This document shows, piece by piece, positions 29,915 through 39,731 of a DNA stretch of 64,000 nucleotides (within the stretch, counting starts at the first letter, position 1; every line of letters begins with the position of its first letter). The notes below the pieces were generated by a model that did not search any database, was not told the DNA's origin, and saw only the letters and a program-made list of their open reading frames with translations. Position numbers and translations under genes: made by a program. This DNA is from Salisediminibacterium halotolerans (GTDB lineage Bacteria; Bacillota; Bacilli; Bacillales; Salisediminibacteriaceae), in the NCBI RefSeq assembly GCF_003814815.1, contig NZ_RKQQ01000001.1:496001-560000 (forward strand), written 5' to 3'.

Positions 29915-31582
29915 TTACATTTTTTCCGGTGCATCAACCCCGACGAGGTCGAGCGCATTTTTCAACGTGATCCGCACAGCTTCGACCAGCGTGATGCGCG
30001 CGCGTGACAATTCTTCGTCGTCGGTCAGCACTTTGTGCGCGTTGTAAAAACTGTGCAGCGCTTGAGCCAACTCGTAGACGTAGTTTGTTATCCGGTGCGG
30101 CGCGCGTTTATTCGCGCTGTCTGTGACGACTTCCGGAAATTCGCCGACTTTTTTCATCAAGTCCTGCTCTTTTTCCGAAATCAGCAATTCCAGGTTTGCT
30201 GCCTGATCCGGCTCGACTCCTTTCGCCTTTCCTTGCCGGAGCATCGTGCATAGGCGGGCATGCGCGTACTGCACATAATAAACCGGATTCTCGTTTGACT
30301 CGGATTTCGCCAACCCGAGGTCAAAATCTAAATGCGTATCCGGCGCGCGCATCGCAAAGAAATAGCGCGTCGCATCGATCCCGACCTCTTCCATCAGATC
30401 GCGCATCGTCACCGCATTTCCGGTTCGTTTGCTCATCTTCACTTTCTCGCCGTTTTCAAACAGATTCACCATTTGAATAATTTCTACTTTCAACTGATCT
30501 TCTTGATAGCCGAGAGCTTGAACCGCCGCTTTCATGCGCGGAATATATCCGTGATGATCCGCGCCCCAAATATTAATCAGTTCATCAAAACCGCGGCTGA
30601 ATTTGTCACGGTGATAAGCGATATCCGGCGTTAAATACGTGTACGTTCCGTCGTTTTTCACAAGTACACGGTCTTTATCATCGCCGTACTCAGAAGACTT
30701 AAACCACGTTGCCCCGTCCGCATCATACGTTTTATCATTCTCATCAAGCTGCTTGAGGACATCCTCTATTTTCCCGTTTTCATATAACGATGATTCCGAG
30801 AACCAGCTGTCAAAATGAACGCGGAAATCCGCGAGGTCGGCTTTCAATTTATCGATCATCCGCTTCAAACCAAACTCGCGCAAAAACGCTCGTCGCGCTT
30901 CATTGTCAACGTCTTTAAAGCGGTCGCCGTAAGCGGCTGTCAGCTCTTCAGCGATCACCTTAATGTCTTCGCCTTGGTAACCGTCTTCCGGCATCGGCCA
31001 GTCAAGGCCCAGCTCCTGCAAGTAGCGTGCTTCCAGCGAGTAGGTTAAATTATCAATCTGGTTGCCTCCGTCGTTAATATAATACTCGCGCGAGACATCG
31101 TAGCCGGCTTTTGCCAGCACGTTACATAAGGAATCGCCGACAGCTGCGCCGCGGGCATGCCCGAGGTGCAGCGTTCCGGTCGGATTCGCTGAAACAAACT
31201 CTACTTGAACTTTTTTCCCCTCGCCGGCAGTCGTTTCACCGAAGCGTTCCTGTAAATCAAGCACGGTCATTACAATATCTGTTAAATACGCTTTCTTCAT
31301 GAAAAAATTAATGAATCCGGGCCCGGCTACGTCGATTTTATCGACTCCGGCTGCACTGTAATCCAAATGGGCGACAATATCCTCCGCAATCATTTTCGGC
31401 GCTTTTTTCGCCACACTGGCCAGCTGCATCGCCAAATTTGTCGCAAAATCGCCGTGCGCCTTTTCTTTCGGTGTCTCAATCACAACATCAGGCACCGCTG
31501 CTTCGTCAGCAAGCTCCGCTCTGACGACCGCTTGGATCAGTTCCGTTTTTAACGTTTCTTTTAATTGTTCTACCTGGTTCAC
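29915..31582 (-). CDS. argS: Arginyl-tRNA synthetase
   Basis: Charges tRNA-Arg. The 555-residue class I enzyme has the N-terminal tRNA D-loop-binding domain, the HIGH signature as HLGH in [15 protein letters not shown] near residue 136, KMSK in [12 protein letters not shown], and the C-terminal DALR anticodon-binding domain ending near the last residues. Start is GTG 31582; its ribosome-binding site AAGGAGG overlaps the end of ywiB, three bases away, so the two genes are coupled. The order ywiB-argS matches B. subtilis. Confidence 0.96.
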   Translation of the reverse strand: MNQVEQLKETLKTELIQAVVRAELADEAAVPDVVIETPKEKAHGDFATNLAMQLASVAKKAPKMIAEDIVAHLDYSAAGVDKIDVAGPGFINFFMKKAYLTDIVMTVLDLQERFGETTAGEGKKVQVEFVSANPTGTLHLGHARGAAVGDSLCNVLAKAGYDVSREYYINDGGNQIDNLTYSLEARYLQELGLDWPMPEDGYQGEDIKVIAEELTAAYGDRFKDVDNEARRAFLREFGLKRMIDKLKADLADFRVHFDSWFSESSLYENGKIEDVLKQLDENDKTYDADGATWFKSSEYGDDKDRVLVKNDGTYTYLTPDIAYHRDKFSRGFDELINIWGADHHGYIPRMKAAVQALGYQEDQLKVEIIQMVNLFENGEKVKMSKRTGNAVTMRDLMEEVGIDATRYFFAMRAPDTHLDFDLGLAKSESNENPVYYVQYAHARLCTMLRQGKAKGVEPDQAANLELLISEKEQDLMKKVGEFPEVVTDSANKRAPHRITNYVYELAQALHSFYNAHKVLTDDEELSRARITLVEAVRITLKNALDLVGVDAPEKM

Positions 31583-31585
31583 CGC

Positions 31586-32023
31586 TTAAACCTCCTTTAA
31601 GGATGCATATAGATGGTATTCCCCGACGGTATCCCCTTGAACAGACAAGGTATAACGCAATTCAAAATAACCGTGACGCCGCATTTCATCCCATGCATAA
31701 TTGACTTCATGGGTTTCTGTCTGCATCGCTATTTTGCCGTAAGGGCTGTGATAAGATCCTTCTGTTTCCAATCCTTCGACAAATCGCTGTTTCATCGCTA
31801 TGTGACCTTTACGGTTCACGCTCAATTCTGCTCCGGAGAGTTTGACTGTCTGCAGCGTGATGTCATCCGCCGGGTCATCTTTCGGCTCTTCAAAACGAAT
31901 CACCGTCATGCCTCCCCTGCGGTACAGCATGCCCTCTGCATTCATCTCATGCGTTTCGCGGCGTTCCCCGTCGGTAATCGTTGTATTCATTTCGATCGCG
32001 ACCGAATTCCCTGCAGGTGCCAT
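31586..32023 (-). CDS. DUF1934 family beta-barrel protein (YwiB-like)
   Basis: A 145-residue protein of the YwiB/DUF1934 family, whose calycin-like beta-barrel has no assigned role. Alternating strands such as EMNTTITDGE, MTVIRFEE and YFELRYTLSV are visible. ATG 32023 was chosen because AAGGAGG stands eight bases upstream; an upstream in-frame start has no site. It precedes argS by three bases. The constant pairing with argS in Bacillus suggests co-expression, not a known shared function. Confidence 0.83.
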   Translation of the reverse strand: MAPAGNSVAIEMNTTITDGERRETHEMNAEGMLYRRGGMTVIRFEEPKDDPADDITLQTVKLSGAELSVNRKGHIAMKQRFVEGLETEGSYHSPYGKIAMQTETHEVNYAWDEMRRHGYFELRYTLSVQGDTVGEYHLYASLKEV

Positions 32024-32150
32024 CAGTCCGCCTCCTTCATTGCCGTTCAAATCATAACCCTGTTATTATAACGGATTCGCCCCTTTTCGTTCAAGCTTTC
32101 CGCCGGAAAACTTACGCGCGCGTAGAAAAAGCAAGCAAAGCGTGCGGTCA

Positions 32151-33026
32151 TCAGGGACGAAACCCGAGAAGCATCTCGCGCACACATTTGCTCGCTGACA
32201 CGGCGGTTATTTCAGCTTGATCATAAGCAGGGAGCGTCTCAACAAGATCGCAGCCGATGACATTTACCTTGGAACGGGCAATTTCGCGAATCGATGCGAG
32301 CAATTCGCGGGAGGAAATCCCGCCCGCCTCAGGCGTTCCGGTACCGGGCGCAAAGGCCGGATCAAGCACATCGATGTCAATCGTTACATACACCGGCCGA
32401 CCGGCGAGTTCGGGCAGGACGGATTGAAGCGGCTCGAGAACGTCATGCACATGCATCGTCATACCGGATCTTTTCGCATACGCAAACTCTTCTTGCATTC
32501 CCGAGCGGATCCCGAACGAATAGACATTTTCCGGGCCGATCCGTTCACACGTTTTTCGGATCGGGGTTGAATGCGAGAGCACCTCGCCTTCGTACTCTTC
32601 GCGCAAATCTGCGTGCGCGTCGATATGAATCACCGCTAAATCGTTAAAGTGTGCAGCTGCGGAGCGAATCAGCGGCCAGCTGACAAGGTGTTCACCGCCG
32701 AGACCGATCGGCCATTTCCCGTCAGCAAATAACTGATCTGCCCAGGCTCCGATCATCTCGATGCTCCGCGCGGCATTGCCGAAAGGCAACAGCATATCGC
32801 CTCTGTCATGAACAGGCACGTCCTCAAGATGACGGTCCAAATCAAGGCTGTACTCCTCCAACCCGATCGACGCTTCGCGGATCCGGTTCGGGCCGAAACG
32901 GGAACCGGGACGAAAACTCGCCGTCCAGTCCATCGGCATGCCGAAAAGCACAACGGCTGCGTCGTCATAAGATTTATCTGCCATAATAAATTTCCGCCCG
33001 GAATACCCTTCATCAAAAAAAGCCAT
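32151..33026 (-). CDS. speB: Agmatinase
   Basis: Hydrolyses agmatine to putrescine and urea. The 291-residue ureohydrolase has the Mn-binding GGEHLV, DAHADLR and DIDVLDP motifs and the DPAFAPGTGTPE loop. Start ATG 33026 overlaps the speE stop (ATGA) after GGAGGAAAACTG. With speE it supplies the arginine decarboxylase route to spermidine. The order speE-speB is that of B. subtilis (ywhF-ywhG). Confidence 0.94.
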   Translation of the reverse strand: MAFFDEGYSGRKFIMADKSYDDAAVVLFGMPMDWTASFRPGSRFGPNRIREASIGLEEYSLDLDRHLEDVPVHDRGDMLLPFGNAARSIEMIGAWADQLFADGKWPIGLGGEHLVSWPLIRSAAAHFNDLAVIHIDAHADLREEYEGEVLSHSTPIRKTCERIGPENVYSFGIRSGMQEEFAYAKRSGMTMHVHDVLEPLQSVLPELAGRPVYVTIDIDVLDPAFAPGTGTPEAGGISSRELLASIREIARSKVNVIGCDLVETLPAYDQAEITAVSASKCVREMLLGFRP

Positions 33027-33874
33027 CAGTTTTCCTCCTGTGTTGTTTGCGTTAAATCATCAACAAATTTCGGAAGCGCAAAGCACGCGCGGTGAAGATC
33101 GGCTGTATAATACTTTGTATCGATCGCCCGCTTCATCCGGCTTTCGTCAACTTGAAGCGGATCATAACGCTTCGAACCGAGCGTAAAGGTCCAAAGTCCG
33201 CTCGGATACGTCGGAATGTTGCACGTATATACTTTTGTGATCGGAAAGGTTGCCGAAATATCGCGGTGAGCCTGATGAATCAGCTCCGGCTGAAACCACG
33301 GGTTATCCGTCTGCGCCACGAACAGACCGTCTTCTTTCAAGGCGTTTTTAATTCCTTCGTAAAATCCTTTCGTAAACAAGTTCACAGCCGGTCCGACCGG
33401 CTCGGTAGAATCGACCATAATAACGTCGTATCGATTTTCGCTTTCGGCGATATGCATAAAGCCGTCGGCAATTTCCACTGTCACCCGCGGGTCGTCCAGC
33501 GCACCGGCAATCGTCGGCAAATACTGCTTCGAGTATTCGACGACTTGGCCGTCGATTTCAACAAGCGTCGCACTCATCACTTCCGGATGTTTTAAAATTT
33601 CGCGAATCGCTCCGCCGTCGCCGCCGCCCACTACGAGCACGTGCTCGGGGTTCGGATGGCTGTTTAAAGGCACGTGTGTCACCATTTCGTGGTAAACAAA
33701 TTCATCGCGCTCGGTCGTCATCACCATATCATCTAACAAAAGCATATTGCCGAATTCCGCGGTCTCGACCATATCCAGTTTTTGATAGGCCGTCTGTTCA
33801 CTGACATACGTTTGCAAAATTTCAGCTGTAATGCCGAAATGCGCGGTTTGTTTTTCCGTAAACCAAATACCCAA
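33026..33874 (-). CDS. speE: Spermidine synthase
   Basis: Transfers aminopropyl from decarboxylated SAM to putrescine. The 282-residue protein has the nucleotide-binding [12 protein letters not shown], the substrate loop [10 protein letters not shown] and the TDNPWF segment. The start was set at TTG 33874: GAGGTGAT lies six bases upstream, and the protein then begins at GIWFTEKQT, aligned with known SpeE starts. A GTG at 33901 gives nine extra residues but has no ribosome-binding site. Confidence 0.93.
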   Translation of the reverse strand: MGIWFTEKQTAHFGITAEILQTYVSEQTAYQKLDMVETAEFGNMLLLDDMVMTTERDEFVYHEMVTHVPLNSHPNPEHVLVVGGGDGGAIREILKHPEVMSATLVEIDGQVVEYSKQYLPTIAGALDDPRVTVEIADGFMHIAESENRYDVIMVDSTEPVGPAVNLFTKGFYEGIKNALKEDGLFVAQTDNPWFQPELIHQAHRDISATFPITKVYTCNIPTYPSGLWTFTLGSKRYDPLQVDESRMKRAIDTKYYTADLHRACFALPKFVDDLTQTTQEEN

Positions 33875-33906
33875 ATCGATCACCTCAAACCCGTTATTCA
33901 CAAAAG

Positions 33907-33938
33907 AAACGAAGGTCGCCCGAACGGGCCCTTCGTTT
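33907..33938 (-). terminator. Terminator after ywhD
   Basis: AAACGAAGG pairs with CCTTCGTTT with inner GGGC/GCCC. Minus-strand T-run TTTCTTTT follows. Confidence 0.65.
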
Positions 33939-34005
33939 TTCTTGTGTCTGCCATTTCATTCATCTCTGTTCAGTTTACAAAAATCTTTCATCCGGTGCAA
34001 CAGTG

Positions 34006-34560
34006 TTATGACGTCGCCAAGCCGGATTTTAATTCGTCGCTGGCCCGTTCCCACATTTCCGGGTCGAAATTTGCCAAATAGTCGCGCAGGATATCTTTTG
34101 ACCGGTCGTCCATATGCTCGACGATGACTTTGCCTTTCAGCGCTTTATCCATATTGTTTACATGCTCCGGCAAGCTCTTATAACCGCGGCGCGTTTCCCG
34201 GTTTACCGTCATTTCACAAGCCGCGACGCCGGCATAAGCGGGACCCCCTTCAACGTGATCGGTATTGACCCAGACAAGCCAAAAAGGCCGGCCGTCAGGC
34301 GCTTCTTCTTTCGTCGGTTTAAATTTAATTCCTTTCTCAACAGCACTGCGGGCATGAAGCGCGCCCATGTCAACGAATGCATCGCCTTCGTCAACGTCGA
34401 TAAATACCGGAGACATATTGTTTAACGTGATTGTTCCCGCTCCGTAACCGCCGTGACCGTCCGTTGAGTCGCTCGATAATATATTGAAACCCTGGCCTTT
34501 TTTGCCGCCGCCCATCATTGACTTTATTTTATCATTTTTCTTTTGCTCTTCTTCATTCAT
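34006..34560 (-). CDS. YwhD family protein
   Basis: A 184-residue conserved Bacillus protein of unknown function. It starts with a charged, lysine-rich segment MNEEEQKKNDK and a glycine-rich GGGKKGQGFN. Then comes a compact domain with WLVWVNTD and YAGVAACEMTVNRE. No membrane segment or catalytic motif was recognised. The place between speE and a 4-oxalocrotonate tautomerase-like gene matches the B. subtilis ywh cluster, which supports the family call. Confidence 0.83.
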   Translation of the reverse strand: MNEEEQKKNDKIKSMMGGGKKGQGFNILSSDSTDGHGGYGAGTITLNNMSPVFIDVDEGDAFVDMGALHARSAVEKGIKFKPTKEEAPDGRPFWLVWVNTDHVEGGPAYAGVAACEMTVNRETRRGYKSLPEHVNNMDKALKGKVIVEHMDDRSKDILRDYLANFDPEMWERASDELKSGLATS

Positions 34561-34723
34561 GATCGGACCCTGCCTTTCTGTGATCGATTCTTTCTGTCAG
34601 TTTATCATACTGTGCGGATTTCTTGCATAATGTGATGCTGAGATCACATTTTTGCAGGAATTCAGTGAACCGGTGTGGAAACTGTACCTTGAGCTGCAAC
34701 TAATTCAAAAAGGAGAGATCATC

Positions 34724-34912
34724 ATGCCGATTGTAAACGTAAAAATGCTTGAAGGGCGGACTGACGAGCAAAAACGCGACCTGGTGAAAAAAGTGACCGA
34801 TGCCGTGACTGAATCCACAGGCGCACCGGCTGAACGGGTGTCTGTTGTGATTGATGAAATGGAACCGGCTCACTTTGGCATTGCCGGCGAACGAATGAGC
34901 GACAAAACATAA
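34724..34912 (+). CDS. 4-oxalocrotonate tautomerase family protein (YwhB-like)
   Basis: A 62-residue tautomerase-fold protein. After removal of Met the catalytic Pro1 heads PIVNVKMLEGRTDEQK; the general-base region and Arg11 equivalent (EGRT) are present. Family members isomerise keto-enol acids; the natural substrate in Bacillus is unknown. ATG 34724 follows AAAGGAGAG; an upstream in-frame start would hide the proline. The gene is followed by repeat copy 4. Confidence 0.88.
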   Translation: MPIVNVKMLEGRTDEQKRDLVKKVTDAVTESTGAPAERVSVVIDEMEPAHFGIAGERMSDKT

Positions 34913-34920
34913 AAAGCAAA

Positions 34921-35199
34921 ATGGTGACATCCATTGACGTCATGTTTACAGGAACGGATGACCCAGCATCCCGGCTTCTTTCCGCGGGAGAAAGCCGGGA
35001 TGCTGGGTCATCCTCTTTTTTAAAGCGAGTGTCTTCATAATAAAGGAAGCCATGCATCCACTCCTCCGACGCCTCCGGGAAAGCAAGAGACGAAGATCCG
35101 GATTCGGCGGTCCGAGGCCGCCGAATACTAGCTGAGTCCTTGCCCGGGGCAAGCGGAGGGCAGTGGATTCATGGCTGACATTAAAATAATCGTTTGTCT
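34921..35199 (+). repeat. Structured terminator-associated repeat, copy 4 (compact hairpin I)
   Basis: About 280 bp. Hairpin I is a perfect 22-bp stem (34956-34977 with 34992-35013) around a 14-nt loop, the simplest form in the window. The 127-nt core, 35049-35175, closes with GCCATG/CATGGC and an additional ATCCACT/AGTGGAT pairing. The left terminus is diverged, and no duplicated host hairpin flanks it. The right end joins an inverted copy of itself. Confidence 0.85.
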
Positions 35200-35220
35200 T
35201 TGCAGACAAACGATTATTTT
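35183..35220. terminator. Terminator made from the right end of repeat copy 4
   Basis: A perfect 17-bp stem: AAAATAATCGTTTGTCT at 35183-35199 and its complement at 35204-35220, with the loop TTGC and a T-run. The first arm is the repeat's right end; the second looks like the same end from an inverted element. Confidence 0.8.
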
Positions 35221-35279
35221 TGCTTGGTGCGTTGCAGCCGCCAACCTCTGCTTCCGCAGTGATCACGTCAGGTTATCAA

Positions 35280-35795
35280 CTATGAACCGAGCACGTGCTG
35301 TAAATGCGCGATGTACTCGTAGGCGCTGTCGATTTCTTCGTCGCTGTAATTTTGCTTCGCCTTCAATTTGCGGATTTTTAGCGCCACATCCGGTTTTTCC
35401 ATCTCGGAAAAATAAAAAATCGTTGAAACGAGTTCAAGAAACCTCGCTGTCTGCTGATTTAAATCCGCCGCGAACCGGGCGAATGTCTCGGCATCCGCCG
35501 CTTCCGGGTCTGCCTGCGCCAAAAATTCTTCCCCGCGGCCATCCAGCTGATAGCGGTACTGCGTATAACTCGCCTTCTCTTCTTTAATCTCCTCGACAAA
35601 GTTCAGTGCGCACACTTCTTCAACACGAAGCGTCAGTTCTTCTGAATACGGCCCGTACACGTGATATTGAAACTTTTCCGTAAACGGAAGCTCGAGCTGC
35701 TGTGCGATATAGACCATTTTTTGCAGTTTTTTGCGTCCGACAATTTCGCCGGTTTGTTGCATCAACCGCAGGAGTTTTGCATGTTCACGTAGCAT
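35280..35795 (-). CDS. YwgA family protein
   Basis: A 171-residue conserved Bacillus protein of unknown function, with the family-like opening LLRLMQQTGEIVGRKKLQKMVYIAQ. The fold looks helical, with a GRKKLQK segment like that of Panacea/YwgA-type domains. Its start overlaps the ywfO stop by 11 bases, and GGAGGGGG stands before ATG 35795, so the two are coupled. A functional link to the HD phosphohydrolase is plausible but unproven. Confidence 0.83.
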   Translation of the reverse strand: MLREHAKLLRLMQQTGEIVGRKKLQKMVYIAQQLELPFTEKFQYHVYGPYSEELTLRVEEVCALNFVEEIKEEKASYTQYRYQLDGRGEEFLAQADPEAADAETFARFAADLNQQTARFLELVSTIFYFSEMEKPDVALKIRKLKAKQNYSDEEIDSAYEYIAHLQHVLGS

Positions 35796-37104
35796 AGTAT
35801 TCCCCCTCCTGTTTCATCAGCAATGCGCGGATACGCTGTTTTTCTTCTGGAAACGAAGACTCATCGAGCAAAATATCTTTCGGAAAATAAAGCTTGTGAT
35901 CGGTCCGTTTTTTTCCGGAAATCGCCTCGACAACATCCGATTCGCGCGAAAGCTCGCGCAATTCCCCGTCCGGCATCAGCAAATGAATCGGCAGCCGTTC
36001 ATCTTTTTCTCCCGGCCGGTAAAAGTCATACGGTAAATCAGAAGACGAGTCGATCACAAGGTAATAATCCGGGTCAACGCCGATCGTACGAAACAGCTGC
36101 TGGAGCTCAGGCCAAATCAGCATCTGCTCGCTCGGATCGCATTCGACGTACTTAAACAGGCGCCGGTGCATAAACCGGCGGCACAAATCGCTTAAAATCG
36201 GGTCTTCTTCTTCTTCCCATTCTTGAAAATAAAACATCACAACCGACTCATCGAGCTTTAAATAATCATGCAGGGCCGGGCTTTCACTGAAAATGCTTAA
36301 CAGCCGATCAGGTTCGGTTTTAAACGTATAACCTTCAGCCATCAGTTCCCGCGCGCGATGCAAAATTTTACTGAGAATCACTTCGGCGCTTCGCGTGACG
36401 GGGTGAAAATACACTTGCCAATACATTTGATAACGGCTCATAATGTAATCTTCAACGGCGTGCATACCGCTGTGCTTAAAAACAGCTTGATCTTCATTTG
36501 CACGCATGACGCGAAGAATCCGCTCCATATCAAACTGCCCGTAGCTGACACCGGTGTAAAAAGCGTCGCGGAGCAAATAATCCATCCGATCCGCGTCGAT
36601 TTGACTCGAAATTAAACTGACAATCAGTTTATTGTCATACGTTTTCGCAATCACATCGGCGACTTTTTCCGGGAAATCTGCTCCCATCCGCTGTAATACG
36701 GCGTTGACTTCGGTATCACCGGTAATGATTTCCCGCGTCCATTTTTCATGGTCCATATGAAAGACTTTTTCAAACGAGTGGGAAAACGGTCCGTGGCCGA
36801 CGTCATGCAAAAGCGCCGCCGCCAAACAAACAAGCCGTTCATCCGGGTCCCACGTATCTTCTTCTTCCAAATTGACGATCATCCGCCGCATAATTTCGTA
36901 TACGCCGAGCGAATGATTAAACCGCGTATGTTCTGCTCCGTGAAACGTCATAAACGTTGTCCCGAGCTGACGGATCCTTCTGAGACGCTGAAATTCCCGC
37001 GTCCCGATCAAATCCCAGATCAATTCATCCCGCACATGAATATAACGGTGCACCGGATCTTTGAACACTTTCTCTTCATTCAGTTTCCCGTCAGGCCGTG
37101 GCAT
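35785..37104 (-). CDS. HD-domain phosphohydrolase (YwfO-like)
   Basis: A 439-residue protein of the SAMHD1/dGTPase-like HD family. The metal-binding residues lie in HTRFNHSLG, LLHDVGHGPFSH and the later Asp of DADRMDYLLRDA. B. subtilis YwfO is reported to hydrolyse nucleoside triphosphates. ATG 37104 was chosen with GAGGAGG upstream; the frame runs further but without support. A terminator separates it from the DUF1450 gene. Confidence 0.9.
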   Translation of the reverse strand: MPRPDGKLNEEKVFKDPVHRYIHVRDELIWDLIGTREFQRLRRIRQLGTTFMTFHGAEHTRFNHSLGVYEIMRRMIVNLEEEDTWDPDERLVCLAAALLHDVGHGPFSHSFEKVFHMDHEKWTREIITGDTEVNAVLQRMGADFPEKVADVIAKTYDNKLIVSLISSQIDADRMDYLLRDAFYTGVSYGQFDMERILRVMRANEDQAVFKHSGMHAVEDYIMSRYQMYWQVYFHPVTRSAEVILSKILHRARELMAEGYTFKTEPDRLLSIFSESPALHDYLKLDESVVMFYFQEWEEEEDPILSDLCRRFMHRRLFKYVECDPSEQMLIWPELQQLFRTIGVDPDYYLVIDSSSDLPYDFYRPGEKDERLPIHLLMPDGELRELSRESDVVEAISGKKRTDHKLYFPKDILLDESSFPEEKQRIRALLMKQEGEYYAT

Positions 37105-37198
37105 CGCTGCATCCTCCTCTTTTCCGCTCCGCAATCTGCTCCCCATTATACTAAACACCCGTGCTGAAAAACAGCGGCGATTGTTCAGCAAAAACAAG

Positions 37199-37237
37199 CA
37201 AAAACGCTGCCGAAACAAATGTGTTGTTTCAGCAGCG
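37199..37237 (-). terminator. Terminator after the DUF1450 gene
   Basis: CGCTGCtGAAACAA pairs with TTGTTTCgGCAGCG, followed by TTTTTGC on the minus strand. Confidence 0.75.
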
Positions 37238-37261
37238 CTTAGAGGTGTTTGCTCGCGATCG

Positions 37262-37507
37262 TCAGCGGGAGTTGCCGGCAGGTGTTTTGTTCACTTTTTT
37301 CTCAACTTTTTTAACGAGTTCATCCTCGTCTAAAGCAGAAATCGCCCGGTCATTCACAAAAGCAAATGATTTTTTCCGGCCGGGTCCGCAGTAAGATTGA
37401 CAGCCGATATCAATCTCCGCGTCCGGATCGATTTTTTTCAGCCTCGGCAGAAGCGATTTTATTTTAGTGGCCTGGCAATCGTCACAAATCGCAAATTTAT
37501 TTGCCAT
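37262..37507 (-). CDS. DUF1450 family protein
   Basis: An 81-residue protein related to B. subtilis YuzB. Four cysteines occur as CDDC near residue 8 and CQSYC near 36, followed by [14 protein letters not shown]. The pattern suggests a thioredoxin-like or metal-binding [2Fe-2S] ferredoxin-like fold, but the function is unknown. Start ATG 37507. It stands alone between two terminators or promoters. Confidence 0.82.
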   Translation of the reverse strand: MANKFAICDDCQATKIKSLLPRLKKIDPDAEIDIGCQSYCGPGRKKSFAFVNDRAISALDEDELVKKVEKKVNKTPAGNSR

Positions 37508-37659
37508 GGTTCACCACATCCTTTATCAGTTTCGTTCCAACGTATTCTATAATGAATTGCCCCTTTATTGCAATCAATTTGTTCATCATTCCTGCAAGTC
37601 CGCCGGCGTTGTGCTATAATCTGTCTGCATTATGATGACGATCGCGAGGTTAAATAACG

Positions 37660-38490
37660 ATGAACACAGCTGAATTATATCAAAACCAATGGTATTGGCT
37701 CGATGAGACCGAAAGCGGCAAACATCTCCGCGCCCTGCATTCATTCGCGATGGATGATACGCTTTGCCGCCTTGCCGGCACATACGAAAGCACCGGCTTT
37801 GCCCGTGCTTGGGTGCACGACAACACGGTTGTGCTCGGGATCCAGGACAGCCGCCTGCCGCACATTTACGACGGCATCGGTTTTTTACAAGAAGCCGGGT
37901 ATGACGTGATTGTCCGCAATTCCGGCGGACTCGCTGTCGTGCTCGACCCCGGGATTTACAACTTGTCGCTGATTTTCCCGGAGAACCGGCTGTTAACGAT
38001 TGAGCGCGGCTATGAGCTGCAAGTCGAATTAATCCGTGCTGTTTTTCCTGAGCTTGAGGGCAAAATTGCGGACGGGGAAATCAAAGAATCGTATTGCCCG
38101 GGGCGTTATGATTTAAGCGTTCACGGACAGAAGTTCGCCGGCATTTCCCAGCGGCGCGTCCGCGGCGGCATTGCTGTGCAAATATACCTTGCCGTAAACG
38201 GCAGCGGCGCCGAACGGGCGGAATTGATCCGCAGCTTTTACAGCAAGGCAGTCGCCGACAAACAAGCGAATTTTTCCTATCCGCACATTCAGCCTGAGCG
38301 CATGGCTTCATTAGAGGAGATTACCGGGCAACCGCTGACGAACGCCGGCATCAGTGAACGGATCTTAAACCGAATTCATCAATTCAGCGGAAACCTTTCG
38401 GCCTACAAATTAAATGCTGTGCACGAACCGATTTACGATGCGCAGCTGCAGCGGATCATTGAGCGCAACGAAAAACTGTCGCTCGCTTAA
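37660..38490 (+). CDS. lipL: Octanoyl-[GcvH]:protein N-octanoyltransferase
   Basis: Moves octanoyl groups from GcvH to the E2 subunits of 2-oxoacid dehydrogenases in the Bacillus lipoate relay. The 276-residue protein shows the BPL/LPL fold with RNSGGLAVV near 86 and the catalytic Cys146 in KESYCPGRYDLS. A cysteine here, rather than the ligase lysine pattern, together with the position beside pta and hemQ genes as in B. subtilis (YwfL), supports LipL. Start ATG 37660; a TATAAT box lies near 37612. Confidence 0.9.
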   Translation: MNTAELYQNQWYWLDETESGKHLRALHSFAMDDTLCRLAGTYESTGFARAWVHDNTVVLGIQDSRLPHIYDGIGFLQEAGYDVIVRNSGGLAVVLDPGIYNLSLIFPENRLLTIERGYELQVELIRAVFPELEGKIADGEIKESYCPGRYDLSVHGQKFAGISQRRVRGGIAVQIYLAVNGSGAERAELIRSFYSKAVADKQANFSYPHIQPERMASLEEITGQPLTNAGISERILNRIHQFSGNLSAYKLNAVHEPIYDAQLQRIIERNEKLSLA

Positions 38491-38650
38491 TTGCGCGGCA
38501 CTTTGACAAATTGACAAGTTCAATTAAATGGAATTTAAGTGAGTCCGAAAACTTATCTCGGTCATACGGTCTTTAGAACTATCTTTTCTTCCCGATCCAC
38601 TGTAAAATAGAGTAAAAGACATACGTGAGTATGGGGAAGGGATGAGTATT

Positions 38651-39688
38651 ATGGTTGACTCTTTACAGTTGCGGTTATTTTACTCGATTCTCGCGATGAT
38701 TATCGTTTTATCCTCGATCAACATCGCCGGCAATATAGCCGGTACCTTTCCGGCGGCAGTCAACGTTAAATGGCTTTTGCTTATCTTGATCAGCTCGATC
38801 GCTTTCTTCGCAGCAAAGAAGCGCTATACTGAACGAGTGATGTTTGCCTTTTTTCTTTTTTTGATCATCGCGTTTTTCCCCTATGCTTATCTCGAATCGG
38901 GCGGAGCGGCGAACAACGGCCTCGGTTATGTCTATTTGACGCTCATATGCATCACGTATTTATTCCGCAGCTGGAAGCGCTGGTTTTTTGTTTTGCTGTT
39001 AATAGCAGTTTTTTTAGGCCTCCACACGCTCGAATACACGGCACCGGAGCTTTTCTCCGTCTACCCGGCTGACACGCAATTTATCGACCGGATCATTCAA
39101 GTGCCGCTGATTTTACTCGTGTCGGCAGCGATTATTTGGCGCTTTGCGAAAGATTATGAACAGGCAACATCAAAACTCGCCTATTATGCGCACCGCGATG
39201 ACTTAACCGGGCTTTTCAACCGTCGTCTTTTCAATCAATACATCGATGATATTATCCAATCACCGGGCCGCGACGGTTACCTCGTCTTAATCGACCTCGA
39301 CGATTTTAAACTGATTAATGATTGTTACGGTCATGCTGCCGGCGACCGGGTGTTGAAATCGTTCGCGGATATATTGCAGCAGCAATTTCCCGAAGCTGAA
39401 CATATGCTGAGCCGCTGGGGCGGAGATGAGTTTGCGATTGTATTTTGCGGTGAACTAGATGAACTTCTGCGCCGGCTTGAAAATGTCCGCACCGCCTACG
39501 AGAAAAATGCTTTTGCTCATGAAAAAGATCTTGGGATCAGCTTCGGTTTTTCAACGATTGCATCCGCAGAAAATGTAGCAGAATTGCTGCATTCAGCGGA
39601 TCAAAACCAGTACAATATGAAAGGCGAACGGAAACAATCTGCTTCAAAGCATTTTTATCAGCAGTATATGTCCAGTCAGCCGGAATAA
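38651..39688 (+). CDS. Membrane diguanylate cyclase (GGDEF)
   Basis: A 345-residue protein with about six N-terminal membrane helices (residues 5-170) and a C-terminal GGDEF domain. The domain begins DDLTGLFNRRLF and contains the intact catalytic SRWGGDEFAIVF. It is therefore likely to make cyclic di-GMP; no EAL domain is present. No RxxD product-inhibition site is evident before GGDEF. ATG 38651 is preferred over ATG 38642, because AAGGG then lies at about nine bases. The gene stands alone. Confidence 0.87.
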   Translation: MVDSLQLRLFYSILAMIIVLSSINIAGNIAGTFPAAVNVKWLLLILISSIAFFAAKKRYTERVMFAFFLFLIIAFFPYAYLESGGAANNGLGYVYLTLICITYLFRSWKRWFFVLLLIAVFLGLHTLEYTAPELFSVYPADTQFIDRIIQVPLILLVSAAIIWRFAKDYEQATSKLAYYAHRDDLTGLFNRRLFNQYIDDIIQSPGRDGYLVLIDLDDFKLINDCYGHAAGDRVLKSFADILQQQFPEAEHMLSRWGGDEFAIVFCGELDELLRRLENVRTAYEKNAFAHEKDLGISFGFSTIASAENVAELLHSADQNQYNMKGERKQSASKHFYQQYMSSQPE

Positions 39689-39731
39689 AAACACACCGCA
39701 GGAAGAGTACTTCGCTGCGGTGTGTTTTTTA
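39685..39731. terminator. Bidirectional terminator between GGDEF and hypothetical gene
   Basis: AAAAACACACCGCAG pairs with CTGCGGTGTGTTTTT; runs of A and T on either side. Confidence 0.85.
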
